Shown piece after piece: positions 9,238 through 18,593 of a stretch of 64,000 nt of DNA (its first letter is position 1; each line of letters begins with the position of its first letter). The position numbers and the translations under genes were made by a program. This DNA is from Micromonospora sp. MA102 (GTDB lineage Bacteria > Actinomycetota > Actinomycetes > Mycobacteriales > Micromonosporaceae): NCBI RefSeq assembly GCF_025460765.1, contig NZ_JAMWEG010000013.1, positions 94,371 to 158,370 of the forward strand. The letters run 5' to 3'. Under the pieces are notes generated by a model. That model saw nothing but the letters and a program-made list of their open reading frames with translations. It searched no databases and was not told the DNA's origin.

Positions 9238-10298
9238 ACTCGCCCAACCCCACCTCCGTCGCCGAAGCGCCGCGCGAGACGCCGCCCCGCCGCGGGCCGA
9301 TCCGACTGCCGCGGGACAGGCACGCGATCGTCGACAGCTTCTTCCGGTTCCAGAGCCTGTTCGGCCTCGCTGCCGTCTTCATCATCGCTATCGCCGTGTC
9401 GCCCGTCCGCAACGGCGAGAGCGTCTTCCTCAGCTCCGGGAACCTCGCCAACATCGTCCGGGCGGTCTCGGAGATCGGCATCATCGCGGTCGGGATGACG
9501 TTCGTGATCCTGATCGGCGGCATCGACCTCTCCGTCGGGGCGGTGCTCGGGCTCGCCGCGGTCGGATCGGCCACCCTCATGGTCGACAGCGGCATGGGGA
9601 TCCTGCCGACGGTCCTGATCGTGCTGTTGATCGGCACCGCGTTCGGCGCCACGCAGGGTGCGATCGTCGCCCGGCTCGGCATCCAGTCGTTCATCGTCAC
9701 CCTCGCCGGCCTGCAGGCGGCCCGGGGCATCGCCCGGATGTGGTCCGGCGGCCTGGGCATCCCCATCGCCTACGGTGACGGGCCGCAGGAGGCCCCGGAG
9801 GCGTTCTCGACGCTGAGCGGGTCCATCAACGGAGTCCTCCCGGTGCCGGCGCTGCTGTTCCTCGCCATCGGCGTCGGCGCGCTGCTGGTGCTGCGCACCA
9901 CGGCCTTCGCCCGGCACGTGTACGCCATCGGCGGCAACGAGAAGGCCGCCCGGCTCTCCGGGGTGCCGGTGCGCCGCGTCCGCATCACCGTGTTCGCGAT
10001 CTCCGGCCTGCTCGCCGCGCTGGCCGGGATCATCCACGCCGGGCAGCTCAACCAGGGCAGCCCCAACGACGGCGCCGGCTACGAGCTGGACGCGATCGCG
10101 GCCGTGGTCATCGGCGGGACGAGCCTCGCCGGTGGCAGTGGATCCATGGGCGGCACCATCGCCGGCGCCCTGCTGCTCGGGATCCTCAACAACATCCTCG
10201 CGCTCAACAACATCGACGCGAACGTGCAGCTGGTCGTCAAGGGCCTGGTCATCGTCGCTGCCGCCGCGCTGCAGAAGCTACGCCCCCGCATCGCCTGA
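9234..10298 (+). CDS. Sugar ABC importer, permease (RbsC type)
   Basis: A 354-residue integral membrane protein of the BPD_transp_2 family. After a polar N-terminus of about 40 residues come roughly ten hydrophobic segments, including FVILIGGIDLSVGAVLG, the conserved loop of ribose-type permeases, and AIGGNEKAARLSGVPV, the EAA-like loop that contacts the ATPase. The C-terminal AVVIGGTSLAGGSGSMGGT is also characteristic. The start overlaps the upstream ATPase stop, so the two are translationally coupled. One permease gene would work as a homodimer. Confidence 0.9.
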   Translation: MNSPNPTSVAEAPRETPPRRGPIRLPRDRHAIVDSFFRFQSLFGLAAVFIIAIAVSPVRNGESVFLSSGNLANIVRAVSEIGIIAVGMTFVILIGGIDLSVGAVLGLAAVGSATLMVDSGMGILPTVLIVLLIGTAFGATQGAIVARLGIQSFIVTLAGLQAARGIARMWSGGLGIPIAYGDGPQEAPEAFSTLSGSINGVLPVPALLFLAIGVGALLVLRTTAFARHVYAIGGNEKAARLSGVPVRRVRITVFAISGLLAALAGIIHAGQLNQGSPNDGAGYELDAIAAVVIGGTSLAGGSGSMGGTIAGALLLGILNNILALNNIDANVQLVVKGLVIVAAAALQKLRPRIA

Positions 10299-10321
10299 CC
10301 CACCACCCACTGGAGGAAACC

Positions 10322-11326
10322 ATGCGTTACGCCCGAAGAGCGGCCACGATCCTGGCGCTGGCCGCGCTCGTCGCCACCTCGGCGTGCAGCGTCGAGGACG
10401 ACCCCGGCAGCAGCAGCTCCGACGCCTCGGCGAAGTGCGGCAGCGGCAAGGACTTCCTGATCGGCATGTCGCAGGCCAACAACGCCGAGCCGTACCGGCA
10501 GGTCATGAACGACGACGTGAGCAACGCCGCGAAGTCCGTGCCCGGCTTCAAGGTGGTCGTCTCGGACGCGGCCCAGGACAACAGCAAGCAGGTGGCCGAC
10601 GTGGAGAACTTCCTCTCCCAGGGCATCAACCTGCTGATCATCTCGCCGAACGAGGCGAAGCCGCTGACCGCGGTGGTCAAGAAGGCCTACGACCAGGGGA
10701 TCCCGGTCATCGTGCTGGACCGCAAGGTCGAGGGTGACGCGTACACGGCCTTCATCGGTGGCGACAACGTCGCGATCGGCAAGGCGGCGGGCGAGTACTA
10801 CGCGAAGACGCTGCTCCCGCAGGGCGGCAACGTCGTGGAGATCTCCGGCCTGCCCGGCTCCACCCCGGCCGCCGAGCGCGCCCAGGGCTTCCGCGAGGGC
10901 ATCGCCAGCAACCCGAAGATCAAGATCGTGGCGAGCCAGACCGCCGAGTGGCTGCGGGAGAAGGGGCAGAGCGTCATGGACGCGATGCTCAAGTCGACCC
11001 CGGACATCGACGCGGTGTACGCGCACAACGACCCGATGGCGGAGGGTGCCTACCTGGCGGCGAAGGCGGCCGGCAAGGAGACCGCGATCAAGTTCACCGG
11101 GATCGACGCGCTGCCCGTGCCCTCGGGCGGCATCAAGGCCGTCGAGCAGGGTCGCCTCCAGGCGACGTTCCAGTACCCGACCGGCGGGCGTGAGGCGGTC
11201 GACCTGGCCAAGAAGATCCTCGTCGACTGCGCCAAGGACGTCCCGAAGACGACCACCCTCGGCACCCAGCAGATCACCAAGGAGAACGCCGCGCAGGTCT
11301 ACACCACCCTTGGCGGCAAGCAGTAG
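10322..11326 (+). CDS. Sugar ABC importer, substrate-binding lipoprotein (RbsB type)
   Basis: The start ATG follows GGAGG at 10313. A lipoprotein signal ends at Cys22 (LVATSAC), so the protein is anchored outside the cell by lipid. The mature part is a Peripla_BP_4 periplasmic-binding fold: IGMSQANNAEPYRQ at the N-terminal sugar-binding strand, LIISPNEAKPLTAVVKKAYDQGIPVIVLDR in the hinge part, and DAVYAHNDPMAEGA. This is the fold that binds ribose, galactose, arabinose or fructose in a closed cleft. A strong hairpin follows the stop, which makes this the last gene of the importer transcript. Confidence 0.9.
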   Translation: MRYARRAATILALAALVATSACSVEDDPGSSSSDASAKCGSGKDFLIGMSQANNAEPYRQVMNDDVSNAAKSVPGFKVVVSDAAQDNSKQVADVENFLSQGINLLIISPNEAKPLTAVVKKAYDQGIPVIVLDRKVEGDAYTAFIGGDNVAIGKAAGEYYAKTLLPQGGNVVEISGLPGSTPAAERAQGFREGIASNPKIKIVASQTAEWLREKGQSVMDAMLKSTPDIDAVYAHNDPMAEGAYLAAKAAGKETAIKFTGIDALPVPSGGIKAVEQGRLQATFQYPTGGREAVDLAKKILVDCAKDVPKTTTLGTQQITKENAAQVYTTLGGKQ

Positions 11327-11332
11327 GGCCGG

Positions 11333-11371
11333 GCGCTGGTCCGCCGCCTGAGGCAGGAGGCGGACCAGCGC
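11333..11371 (+). terminator. Hairpin terminator after the binding-protein gene
   Basis: GCGCTGGTCCGCC (11333-11345) pairs perfectly with GGCGGACCAGCGC (11359-11371), a 13-bp stem with a 13-nt loop, directly after the stop codon. Confidence 0.75.
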
Positions 11372-11428
11372 GGCCGCGCGCCCGTCGGGCGCACCCCCTC
11401 GCCACCCGTTGACCCCCTGGAGGAACGC

Positions 11429-13120
11429 ATGCCCCGCCCACCGTCCCGCGTCGGTCGGCTGTCCGCGCTGCTTGCCCTCGCCCTGGGACTGATCGTGGCC
11501 CCGGCGCCGGCCCGGGCCGCCGACAACGCCGCGCCGAGCAACCAGCCCTACGAGAACCGGTCCGTCCAGGTCACCGCCGGCGAGTTCGTGAACGTGTACG
11601 ACCCCAGCGTCGGCGAGGACGAGCGCTGGTACTACAACGACCACACCATGGTGCGTGACCGCGTGACCGGCCTGTGGCACGTCTTCGCGATCACCCACGC
11701 CGAGCCGGCCAACCCGCTGGACGAGAAGTTCTTCGGCCATGCCACGGCACCGTCACCCCGTGGCCCCTGGACGAAGCAGCCGTTCGCCCTCGAGGCCGAC
11801 CCGAGCGCGGGGGAGACGCACATCTGGGCGCCGTACGTGCTGTTCCACGCCGGCACCTACTACATGTTCTACGCGGGCGGCACCGCCGACCACGAGGCGT
11901 ACCGGATGCACCTCGCCACATCCAAGGACCTGACGACCTGGACGCGGCACCCCGGCAACCCGCTGTTCACCGACGGCTTCGACGGTCGGGACCCGATGGT
12001 GACCCGCGTCGGCAACCAGTGGGTCATGTACTACACCGCCAACAGCACCCCGGCCGGTGGCCACCACATCGTCGCCTACCGCACGAGCCGCGACCTCGTG
12101 CACTGGAGCGACCGGCGGACGGCCTTCGAGCACCCGGCGACCGGCACCTTCGGCGGCCCGACCGAGTCGCCGTTCGTGGTGCACCGCGACGGCTCCTGGT
12201 ATCTCTTCGTCTGCTGCGAGAGCGGCTACCAGGACACCCGCGTGTACCGCAGCGAGGACCCGTTCCACTTCACCGTCGACCAGCTCGCCGGCCGGATCGA
12301 GGCGCACGCCGCCGAGGTGGTCAAGGACGACTCCGGCTCCGGCCAGTGGTACGTGACAGGCGCCGGCTGGGGTCAGGGCGGGCTCTGGCTGGCGCCGCTG
12401 AACTGGCGTACGCCGGTGGTGACGAAGGGGCGCCTGGTCAGCACGCCCTACTACCGGGCCGTCGTGCAGACCGCGCCCGAGTCCCGGCTGGTCTCCTACG
12501 AGGCCGACCCGACCGGCCAAGGCGCGTACCGGCCCGTCACGGACTCGTCGTTCCGTTCCACGGCGCCCTACCTCGCCGTCGGCACCTTCGGGCCCACCGA
12601 CACGGCCGGCGCCGCCCGCGACGTGACCGTGTCGGCCGACGGCAGCGACGTGCTCCTGGCCGGCATCCCGCTCGGCGACGAGCCGGTGACCGTCGACTGG
12701 CGCTTCCGGTTCGCACCGACCACGATGGATGTCGACCTCGCCTGGCACGTGACCGGCCCGACCAGCGCGCCGGTCTGGGAGGCCGCCTGGAACCTCGACT
12801 CGGCCCTGCCCCGGCTCGCGGACCCGGCCGGCGCCGATCGCGACGGGGACGCGGCGGGCTTCACCCGGTGGACGCTCGCCACGGACGACACGACCACGCT
12901 GGCAGTCGCCTACCGGGACGGGTCGGCCTGGAGCGAGGACAACCGGTGGTTCAACCGGCCGAGCGGCTCGATCGCCTGGCAGCCCCTGTGGCAGCCGGGC
13001 GGGCGGTCACTGCCGGTGGGCGACCTCGCCGGCGGGACCTGGCGCATCGGCGTGAGCGGCGCGCCCGCCGACACCGCGTTCGCAGAGGCACTGGCCGCCT
13101 CGCTCAACGGCGCGGCGTAG
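11429..13120 (+). CDS. Secreted five-blade beta-propeller glycoside hydrolase (GH43/GH32-like)
   Basis: GGAGG precedes the ATG, and a signal peptide ending ARAAD shows export. The catalytic half has the layout of the GH43/32/68 superfamily: NDHTMV (about residue 70) with the presumed nucleophile/base Asp, TSKDLTTWTRHPGNPLF typical of GH32/GH43 blades, GRDPMV (about 187) with the second Asp, and TESPFVV (about 246) with the acid Glu. A C-terminal beta-sandwich follows (about 400-560), as in GH32 enzymes. It probably releases terminal fructofuranosyl or arabinofuranosyl residues, matching the GH172 partner upstream. Assignment between GH43 and GH32 needs a profile search. Confidence 0.75.
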   Translation: MPRPPSRVGRLSALLALALGLIVAPAPARAADNAAPSNQPYENRSVQVTAGEFVNVYDPSVGEDERWYYNDHTMVRDRVTGLWHVFAITHAEPANPLDEKFFGHATAPSPRGPWTKQPFALEADPSAGETHIWAPYVLFHAGTYYMFYAGGTADHEAYRMHLATSKDLTTWTRHPGNPLFTDGFDGRDPMVTRVGNQWVMYYTANSTPAGGHHIVAYRTSRDLVHWSDRRTAFEHPATGTFGGPTESPFVVHRDGSWYLFVCCESGYQDTRVYRSEDPFHFTVDQLAGRIEAHAAEVVKDDSGSGQWYVTGAGWGQGGLWLAPLNWRTPVVTKGRLVSTPYYRAVVQTAPESRLVSYEADPTGQGAYRPVTDSSFRSTAPYLAVGTFGPTDTAGAARDVTVSADGSDVLLAGIPLGDEPVTVDWRFRFAPTTMDVDLAWHVTGPTSAPVWEAAWNLDSALPRLADPAGADRDGDAAGFTRWTLATDDTTTLAVAYRDGSAWSEDNRWFNRPSGSIAWQPLWQPGGRSLPVGDLAGGTWRIGVSGAPADTAFAEALAASLNGAA

Positions 13121-13128
13121 CCCCCGGC

Positions 13129-13166
13129 CCCGCGGCCGGCCACCGGAACGGGTGGCCGGCCGCGGG
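13129..13166 (+). terminator. Strong hairpin ending the sugar locus
   Basis: CCCGCGGCCGGCCACC (13129-13144) pairs perfectly with GGTGGCCGGCCGCGGG (13151-13166): 16-bp stem and 6-nt loop, nine bases after the hydrolase stop. From here to 13416 I see no gene. Confidence 0.85.
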
Positions 13167-13416
13167 AGTCGACGCTGGAGCGGTTGAGCTGACTAGAAGC
13201 TCAGTTTGCGAGCATCGAGGGGTAGTCGACACAGCTCGGTTCGAGGTGTGAGTGCAACCGGGCCGGCTGCCCCGGACTGTCTGCCCTCCCGCCTCATCTT
13301 CGGCCAGCCGCGTGCACGAGCGTCGCGAAGCGCCAACCACCCGCAATGAGCGGTGACTCGCGGCCGACGCGCACGGACGGCGGCATGTCCGTGCGTCTGA
13401 TCTTGGTACGGGTCGG

Positions 13417-13956
13417 CTACTTCTCGTCCAAGCCGTGGTACCTGATGGAGTCGGCCATGCCCTCGGAATCGCGGCTCTTGGCAAGGGCCTCTCGGGCTGC
13501 CGCCACCGCTGCGACGATGTCGGCCAGCGGTCGTTCGATACGGGCGTTGCGCACGGGCTCAAAATCGGGGACACGCCTGCCCGCGGCGATGAAGTCCGAG
13601 GAGTCGAAATCGTATTGACCGATCAGGCTCCATCCCGCCTGTACGTCCACCAACCCCTTACGTACCGGACCGACCCGCAGCCATCCGGTGCACTGGTCGG
13701 AGAAGTTGAACGGGAGCAGCACGACCGGTACGTCACCGGTGGAGAGCCGTTCGAGCTCGGTCATCCAGCAGTCCAGGGTGTGCACAGGGCCCAACTGGCC
13801 GCCGTTGATGGCGAAGTCTGGATGGTCGAGTTCGAGGATGCATTCGAAGCGGCTGGTGCCCAGTTTCAGAATCAGGACGTGCTGCGCTTCCTGGGCAGTG
13901 CGCCATCGGCAGGTTGCAGCCAGCACCAGCCTACCGCCCGCAACGACGTAGATCAC
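13417..13956 (-). CDS. Hypothetical protein, ~179 aa
   Basis: No family recognised with confidence. The frame opens further upstream, but those codons overlap the plus-strand repeat-protein gene and lack protein character, so I take GTG at 13956 (VIYVVAGGRLVL). The product is soluble, with FECILELDHPDFAINGG and FNFSDQCTGWLRVGP, and ends with an Ala-rich helix before YHGLDEK. It is divergent from the LRV-like gene, so the two may share a promoter. Small proteins of this look are common in actinomycetes near toxin or immunity genes; that is only a suggestion. Confidence 0.55.
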   Translation of the reverse strand: MIYVVAGGRLVLAATCRWRTAQEAQHVLILKLGTSRFECILELDHPDFAINGGQLGPVHTLDCWMTELERLSTGDVPVVLLPFNFSDQCTGWLRVGPVRKGLVDVQAGWSLIGQYDFDSSDFIAAGRRVPDFEPVRNARIERPLADIVAAVAAAREALAKSRDSEGMADSIRYHGLDEK

Positions 13957-13998
13957 TCGGTTGTGCGGCCCTGTTGAGCTGCTTGTTCTCCTTCTACG

Positions 13999-15366
13999 GT
14001 GGCTTCTCGCAGGTCTTGGCGACCAATCCTGGAGGTCCCGCTGTACGTCAACGACGCGTTCCTCGCCCACTACAACAAGCCGGCCCGGGCTCGGCTGCGC
14101 GGCCTGGCACGCAACCCCACCATCCCCGCCGACCTGTTGTGGCGGCTTGTCGACGAGCAACTGAAGGAGGCGGGTTTCGCCCTGACCTTCCGCAAGGAAT
14201 GGACCGACGAGCAGTTCGAGGCATTGGCCGACCACCCCGACCGCAAGGTGCGCGAACTGCTGGCGCAAGCGGTGCACGTCACGCCCGAGCAGCGGGCCAG
14301 GCTGGTTGAGGATCCAGAACCCGGCGTGCTGCGCGCGCTCGCCGAAGGGCCGGACTGGTTCCTCGCGTGGACGTGGACGCCACAGCCGGCGTTGCCCACA
14401 TGGGCGTATGAGCGGCTGCTCGAACGGAGCCCTAGGCTGGAACTGATCATGGCTGACTCTCCGTGGCTGCCGCAGGACCTACGCGCCCGGCTATGGCCGG
14501 CCGGATCATCACCGGCACCGGCCGACGAGCCGCCGCCGGACAGGCGGGAGGCCGAAGCGCAGGCCGGCGCCGACAACGAATGGACGCGCGTTGCCGCCGC
14601 CGCCGATCCCAGGCTGCCCGCCGACCTCGTCGCCCGGCTGGCGGTGGACCCGTCGCCCGCGGTCCGGCTCGCCGTGTCGATGCGCCCCGAGCTCAGCGAG
14701 GAGCAACGCGCGGCGATCGAATACCACGTCGGACGTGAAGACCGGATCCGGCCCGCCCGCTGGGCGACCGACACCCGCGACCCAGAGATCCAGCGCCGCT
14801 GCGTGCTCTCAGCGCACATCGGTCTACGCCGCAGCGTCGCCTGCAATCCCCACCTGACCACCGACCATATCGCCGCGCTCGCCATCGACGTCGACTTCGC
14901 CGTCCGGCTCCTGTTGTGCGAGCGTCACCCGGACGTCGCCCCCGAGACGGTGCTCAACACGTACCTGGAGGCCACGACGATGACCCGAGGCCGACTGCTG
15001 CACCACCCCAGCTTCCAGCGCGTCGGGCTGGCCCGCCTGGCTGACTCGCCGGACCCGCAGGCCCGAGCCCTGGTGGTCCTCGATCCCGAGGCAGCGCCGA
15101 AGCTCATCGAGCGGCTCAGCAACGACCCGCATCCGATGGTGCGGGAGTCGACGGCCGGTGATCCACGACTATCACCCAGTCGCGTGCTCGAGCTGTTCGA
15201 CGACCCGGCAACGGCTGGAGCAGCCGCCGCCAACCCACACCTGCCGGTGCCGGTCATGCACGGTGTCCTAACCGACGCGGCCACGCTTGCCGACGAAGTC
15301 GTCGAGGGCAAATCGGCCGTGTACCTGGGTCGGTGGTCACCCGACCAACTGCCGGACGAGGACTGA
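13999..15366 (+). CDS. HEAT/leucine-rich-variant (LRV) repeat protein
   Basis: The protein is built of short repeated units of the type 'A-x-x-P-x-x-P-x-x-L-x-x-R-L-x-x-D-P-x-x-x-V-R': LRGLARNPTIPADLLWRLV, DRKVRELLAQAVHVT, DPRLPADLVARLAVDP, SVACNPHLTTDHIAALA, DPEAAPKLIERLSNDP and others down to AANPHLPVPVMHGVL. This is the variant leucine-rich/HEAT-like solenoid often found in actinomycetes, normally a protein-binding scaffold. There is no signal peptide or membrane segment. A linker with many Ala/Pro residues (about 170-200) divides two repeat blocks. The GTG start at 13999 lacks a clear ribosome site and could be a little further downstream. Partner unknown. Confidence 0.75.
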   Translation: MASRRSWRPILEVPLYVNDAFLAHYNKPARARLRGLARNPTIPADLLWRLVDEQLKEAGFALTFRKEWTDEQFEALADHPDRKVRELLAQAVHVTPEQRARLVEDPEPGVLRALAEGPDWFLAWTWTPQPALPTWAYERLLERSPRLELIMADSPWLPQDLRARLWPAGSSPAPADEPPPDRREAEAQAGADNEWTRVAAAADPRLPADLVARLAVDPSPAVRLAVSMRPELSEEQRAAIEYHVGREDRIRPARWATDTRDPEIQRRCVLSAHIGLRRSVACNPHLTTDHIAALAIDVDFAVRLLLCERHPDVAPETVLNTYLEATTMTRGRLLHHPSFQRVGLARLADSPDPQARALVVLDPEAAPKLIERLSNDPHPMVRESTAGDPRLSPSRVLELFDDPATAGAAAANPHLPVPVMHGVLTDAATLADEVVEGKSAVYLGRWSPDQLPDED

Positions 15367-15508
15367 GGCGGCAGGAGACTGCACGTGTGCGATTCGGCCG
15401 ATGTTGGCCGACGGCCGGCCCTTCAGGCATGCCAGGGTCACGCACTCATCTCGGCAGATCAGTGCATCTGGTCATCGCTTACAGTGGCCCAATGGCGGGA
15501 GTGTGGGG

Positions 15509-15892
15509 ATGAGCCTCGATATCTCTGTGTGGATACCGGACGACGACGCCTACGCCGGTCGGGACGTTGTCGTGGATCCGCCGGGCACCAGCACCGGAGT
15601 AGGAGCTGAAGGCCTTCGTTACAAGCTGTGGGGCTCTGCAGCAGCTCGGCATCTCGGTGCAACGTTCCTCCCGCAACTCGCTGACATCACGGTCGAGAAC
15701 CGTGGAAATCTCCAGGTCCCGCCGGGTCAGCTCGACGCCTTCGAGCAGGAGTGCGTACTCCTGGCAGAGAACGTCGAGCAACTATCCGCCGCCACTGGTT
15801 ACGACGCGGATCGCATCCTCCTCTACCTGACCAACGTGCGGCACGCTGTGGGGCGCGCTAAGGCGCTACACGGCGGCATCATCATCTGGTAG
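15509..15892 (+). CDS. Conserved actinobacterial hypothetical protein, 127 aa
   Basis: The reading frame extends upstream to 15287, but ATG at 15509 with GTGTGGGG before it begins MSLDISVWIPDDDAYAGRDV, which looks like the true N-terminus. The product is small, acidic and soluble, with a central LGATFLPQLADITVENRG and C-terminal helices ending GGIIIW. I know no function. It follows the LRV-like gene by about 140 bp on the same strand. From 15893 to 16146 nothing else is visible. Confidence 0.6.
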   Translation: MSLDISVWIPDDDAYAGRDVVVDPPGTSTGVGAEGLRYKLWGSAAARHLGATFLPQLADITVENRGNLQVPPGQLDAFEQECVLLAENVEQLSAATGYDADRILLYLTNVRHAVGRAKALHGGIIIW

Positions 15893-16146
15893 GAACGCCC
15901 GGCCGGGCGGCAGCGCCCACCCCGATTCCGCACATGAAGGGGTCCACTCATCGGCTACTTGTTTCATTGACCTACGACGGTGGCCCGGCCAGGCCTCGGT
16001 TGAGGCGCCCGGCCTGTCGCTCTCTTTTCGGCTGCCCACGTTGGTCGTGTGGCTCTCATTTGGCCTGCGCAGTCCCGGCCGCCGCCAGGGCGGAGAGGCT
16101 CAAGAGGGGTTTGCTCTGCTCGAAGTAGCGTTGCCCTCCCGGCTCG

Positions 16147-16482
16147 ATGAACCAGTTGGATCGAGCGTCGGAGGACGCGTTGAGTGTCATGTGGGATCGC
16201 GTGGTCATCGGTATGGACCCGCACAAGCGCCCTGCCACGATCGAGGTCATGGCCGGCGACGAGACCGTCATCGGCGGCGGTCGCTTCGACACCGGCCGTG
16301 ACGGCTACGCGGAGATGGGGACGTACGCCAGGCAGTGGCCGAACCGGGGCTGGGCGATCGAGGGCTGCCAGGGCATCGGCCGGCACATCGCCAACCGGCT
16401 GCTCGCCGACGGCGAGCAAGTCGTCGAGGCCCTCGGACTCTTCCTGGAATCCAAGGCCTCCGAGAACGGGGTCGTCTCGTGA
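16147..16482 (+). pseudogene. IS110-family transposase, N-terminal fragment
   Basis: WDRVVIGMDPHKRPATIEVM and GWAIEGCQGIGRHIANRLLADGEQVVEA match the N-terminal DEDD (RuvC-like) domain of IS110 transposases, with the first catalytic Asp in GMDPHK and an acidic residue in EGC. The coding stops after about 111 residues, while a complete protein is near 350-400, so only the beginning of the element survives. The replacement sequence after 16440 (LESKASENGVVS) is not transposase. Confidence 0.8.
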
Positions 16483-16539
16483 ACGGCTCTTTCTCAACCT
16501 TCGGCTGTCTCACTCTCGGCGATGACGGAGGGCGACGTC

Positions 16540-16700
16540 AGTCGAGCAGGATGCGTGTCGTAGGCCTGGGAAGCCGACAGCCCTGAACATCTGACGCTTC
16601 ACCACCTTGTCTTGGTGCTGACCCAGCGTCGTGGGCTCTCTCCGACTGGCGCCGGCCTTGTGCTCCACCGCGCTCCCGCCAGCCGATAGGCATCCCTCGA
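16540..16700 (-). pseudogene. Possible ISL3-type transposase C-terminal scrap
   Basis: On the minus strand, KVVKRQMFRAVGFPGLRH in one frame continues as PTTRILLD in another, the order seen at the C-terminus of ISL3-type transposases (KRQMYGRA-F-LLR-RILL). A frameshift lies between. The match is short and from memory, so I hold it weakly. The rest of 16483-16747 shows nothing. Confidence 0.25.
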
Positions 16701-16747
16701 GCAATCAGGGGCAGTTGCCGATGACCTGGCTGTGGCACATGTGCCAA

Positions 16748-17227
16748 TCAGCCGCGACCGCCTTCCCGTGATCGGCGGAGGTAGGAGACGGTGGTCACGG
16801 TGAGCAGCACCGCGCCAATGAAGAAATAGGTGTTGATCCCAAGGCCCGCCCAGAGCTCAACCGTGGAGATGCCCTCCGCCCCCACAAAGCCGCCTCGGCG
16901 GATGCCGGTAGCCATGAGCAGGTTTTCGACCATCCCGGGAACCCCCCGGACGACGAGTAGCGTGCTGCCGAACCACAGCGGCGTGAGGAGCACCCACCGA
17001 GGGACACGTCGTCCCCATGGCCGGACGGTGGCTACCACGACAGCCGCCCCGACGGCCGACATGAGGATGAGAACGATGTTGAAGATCACGTACGCCCTCA
17101 GGTTCCATGGCCCGTCACCGGTCGGATCGTCACCGGGGAAGAACACCGCTACCACGTGGGACACGACGAAGAAGACCAGCCACGCGAATGCGCCGTACGC
17201 CCATCGAGCGCTGCCGTGAACTCTCAT
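16748..17227 (-). CDS. Four-helix integral membrane protein, function unknown
   Basis: A 159-residue protein with four clear membrane spans: AFAWLVFFVVSHVVAVFF near the N-terminus, VIFNIVLILMSAVGAAVVVA, WVLLTPLWFGSTLLVVRGV, and NTYFFIGAVLLTVTTVSYL before a basic C-terminus. The first loop (FPGDDPTGDGP) and the third (ENLLMATGIRRGGFVGAEG) are probably outside. The layout recalls the DUF3995-like small membrane proteins, but I cannot confirm this. It stands alone between an IS relic and the Pro-rich gene. Confidence 0.65.
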   Translation of the reverse strand: MRVHGSARWAYGAFAWLVFFVVSHVVAVFFPGDDPTGDGPWNLRAYVIFNIVLILMSAVGAAVVVATVRPWGRRVPRWVLLTPLWFGSTLLVVRGVPGMVENLLMATGIRRGGFVGAEGISTVELWAGLGINTYFFIGAVLLTVTTVSYLRRSREGGRG

Positions 17228-17392
17228 ACCACCAAGATCGTCGACTCGGGCGCCATGACGCCTCCCCTCCTCAGGGGATTCAACTCCCTCATCAGAGGGA
17301 AGCTCGGCGCGTGATGCCAGCCGGACGCTGTGACTTCAGGGCCGGACCACCTCACAAGCAGATGGGCTTTGGCCGGTCTACGGCCGCGACCG

Positions 17393-18025
17393 TCAGGAGG
17401 TGACCGGCGTCGTCGTACCCGTGGGGCTTGGCGACGCCGGGTCGGTGGACGCGGAGCCGCTGGGCGCCGGGCTGCTCGGCCCCGGAGTGCCGCTCGACGG
17501 CGTCGGGCCAGGTGTGGACGGGGACGGGGTCGGAGTGCCGGAAGGGCTGGGGGTGCCGGACGGGCTGGGCGGGGCGGTGGTCGGGGGCAACGAGGGGGCA
17601 CCGGTCGATCCGGGCGTCGACGGCACCGTCGGCTTCGTGGTCGGTGGCCTGGTGGCCGGGCTTGTGGCCGTCGGCTTCGGTGCGCCGGTCGCCGGGCGTG
17701 CAGTCGCCGGGGCGGCGGTCGGCTGCCGCACCGACTCGGTCCGGGCCACCTGACCAGTCGGCGGCGGGATGTCGGTGGGAGACGGACCGGAGACGGCGGC
17801 GGCACTGGGCGTCGCCAGGAGATCCGGCCTGGGGGTCGCCGGTGCGGGCCGGAGGCCCGGCGCGCCGGCGGCCGGCGCCGGCGCTGTGTGGCCGGGGTCA
17901 GCCTCGGCGTCTCCGATCAGCGCGAAGCCGAGACCCGCTCCGCCGACCAGCAGGGCGGCGAGGGCTCCGGTCGCGACGGGCAGCGCGGCCGAACGGGGTG
18001 GGCGGGGACGCCGGTGGGCGGGCAA
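17393..18025 (-). CDS. Membrane-anchored Pro/Ser/Thr-rich protein
   Basis: A short basic N-terminus (PAHRRPRPPRS) is followed by one hydrophobic span (VATGALAALLVGGAGLGFALIG) and about 150 residues rich in Pro, Ser, Thr and Gly with TPSPSTPGP-type runs. This is the form of a surface stalk held by one membrane helix. I chose TTG at 18025 because AGGAG lies seven bases upstream; the open frame up to 18145 has no such site and no protein character. The low-complexity coding drives the long antisense frames seen here. No enzyme domain is present. Confidence 0.6.
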   Translation of the reverse strand: MPAHRRPRPPRSAALPVATGALAALLVGGAGLGFALIGDAEADPGHTAPAPAAGAPGLRPAPATPRPDLLATPSAAAVSGPSPTDIPPPTGQVARTESVRQPTAAPATARPATGAPKPTATSPATRPPTTKPTVPSTPGSTGAPSLPPTTAPPSPSGTPSPSGTPTPSPSTPGPTPSSGTPGPSSPAPSGSASTDPASPSPTGTTTPVTS

Positions 18026-18593
18026 CGAAACGCTCCTGACCTGCTGGGATGGGGCTGGCGCGACGACGCCGACCCATGACCCTGCCGCCCGCCGTGCGCG
18101 ACCGCCAATGGCCACACGGCGGAAGGTGACCGGGATCACCACCACGCAGGCATGTGGCGGCCGAAGCAGCCATCAGACCGACATGTCGGAAGAGTGCACC
18201 GCTGCGCCGGAGGCCATCGCGTTGCTGCCGGCTCGCCGAGCCGGCAGTACGTCACGCGGCTGCGCGCCGCCGCCGCGCGACACTCCGGCGTCCGGCGGCG
18301 TTCCTGACCGTCACCAACCTGGTTATGCCGTCGCCACGGCTCTTGGCGTCGGGGGTCGTCGCCCGGTTGCTCTGGTCCGTCCGCCCGGCGCATCCCGCCG
18401 GTGCCGGCGCATCACGCCGGTGCCGGCGCACCGGCCGCCGGTGGCGGAGGTCGAGGAACTGCTCGCCCGGTAGGTCGGGCGGCGCGGGAGCCGCCGAGGA
18501 CGATCGCCCACCCGGCGCGACCGTCGCGCACACACGCGCTGATCAGCGCCCTTAGGATGCCGCTAAGGCGTGAGACACAGGCGTCCCGGCGTT

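Noticed and set aside
18380..18445. Tandem copies of a CGCCGGTGCCGGCGCA-like sequence
   Set aside because: Only about two imperfect units in very GC-rich DNA; the region 18146-18593 shows no gene and I could not give it a role.
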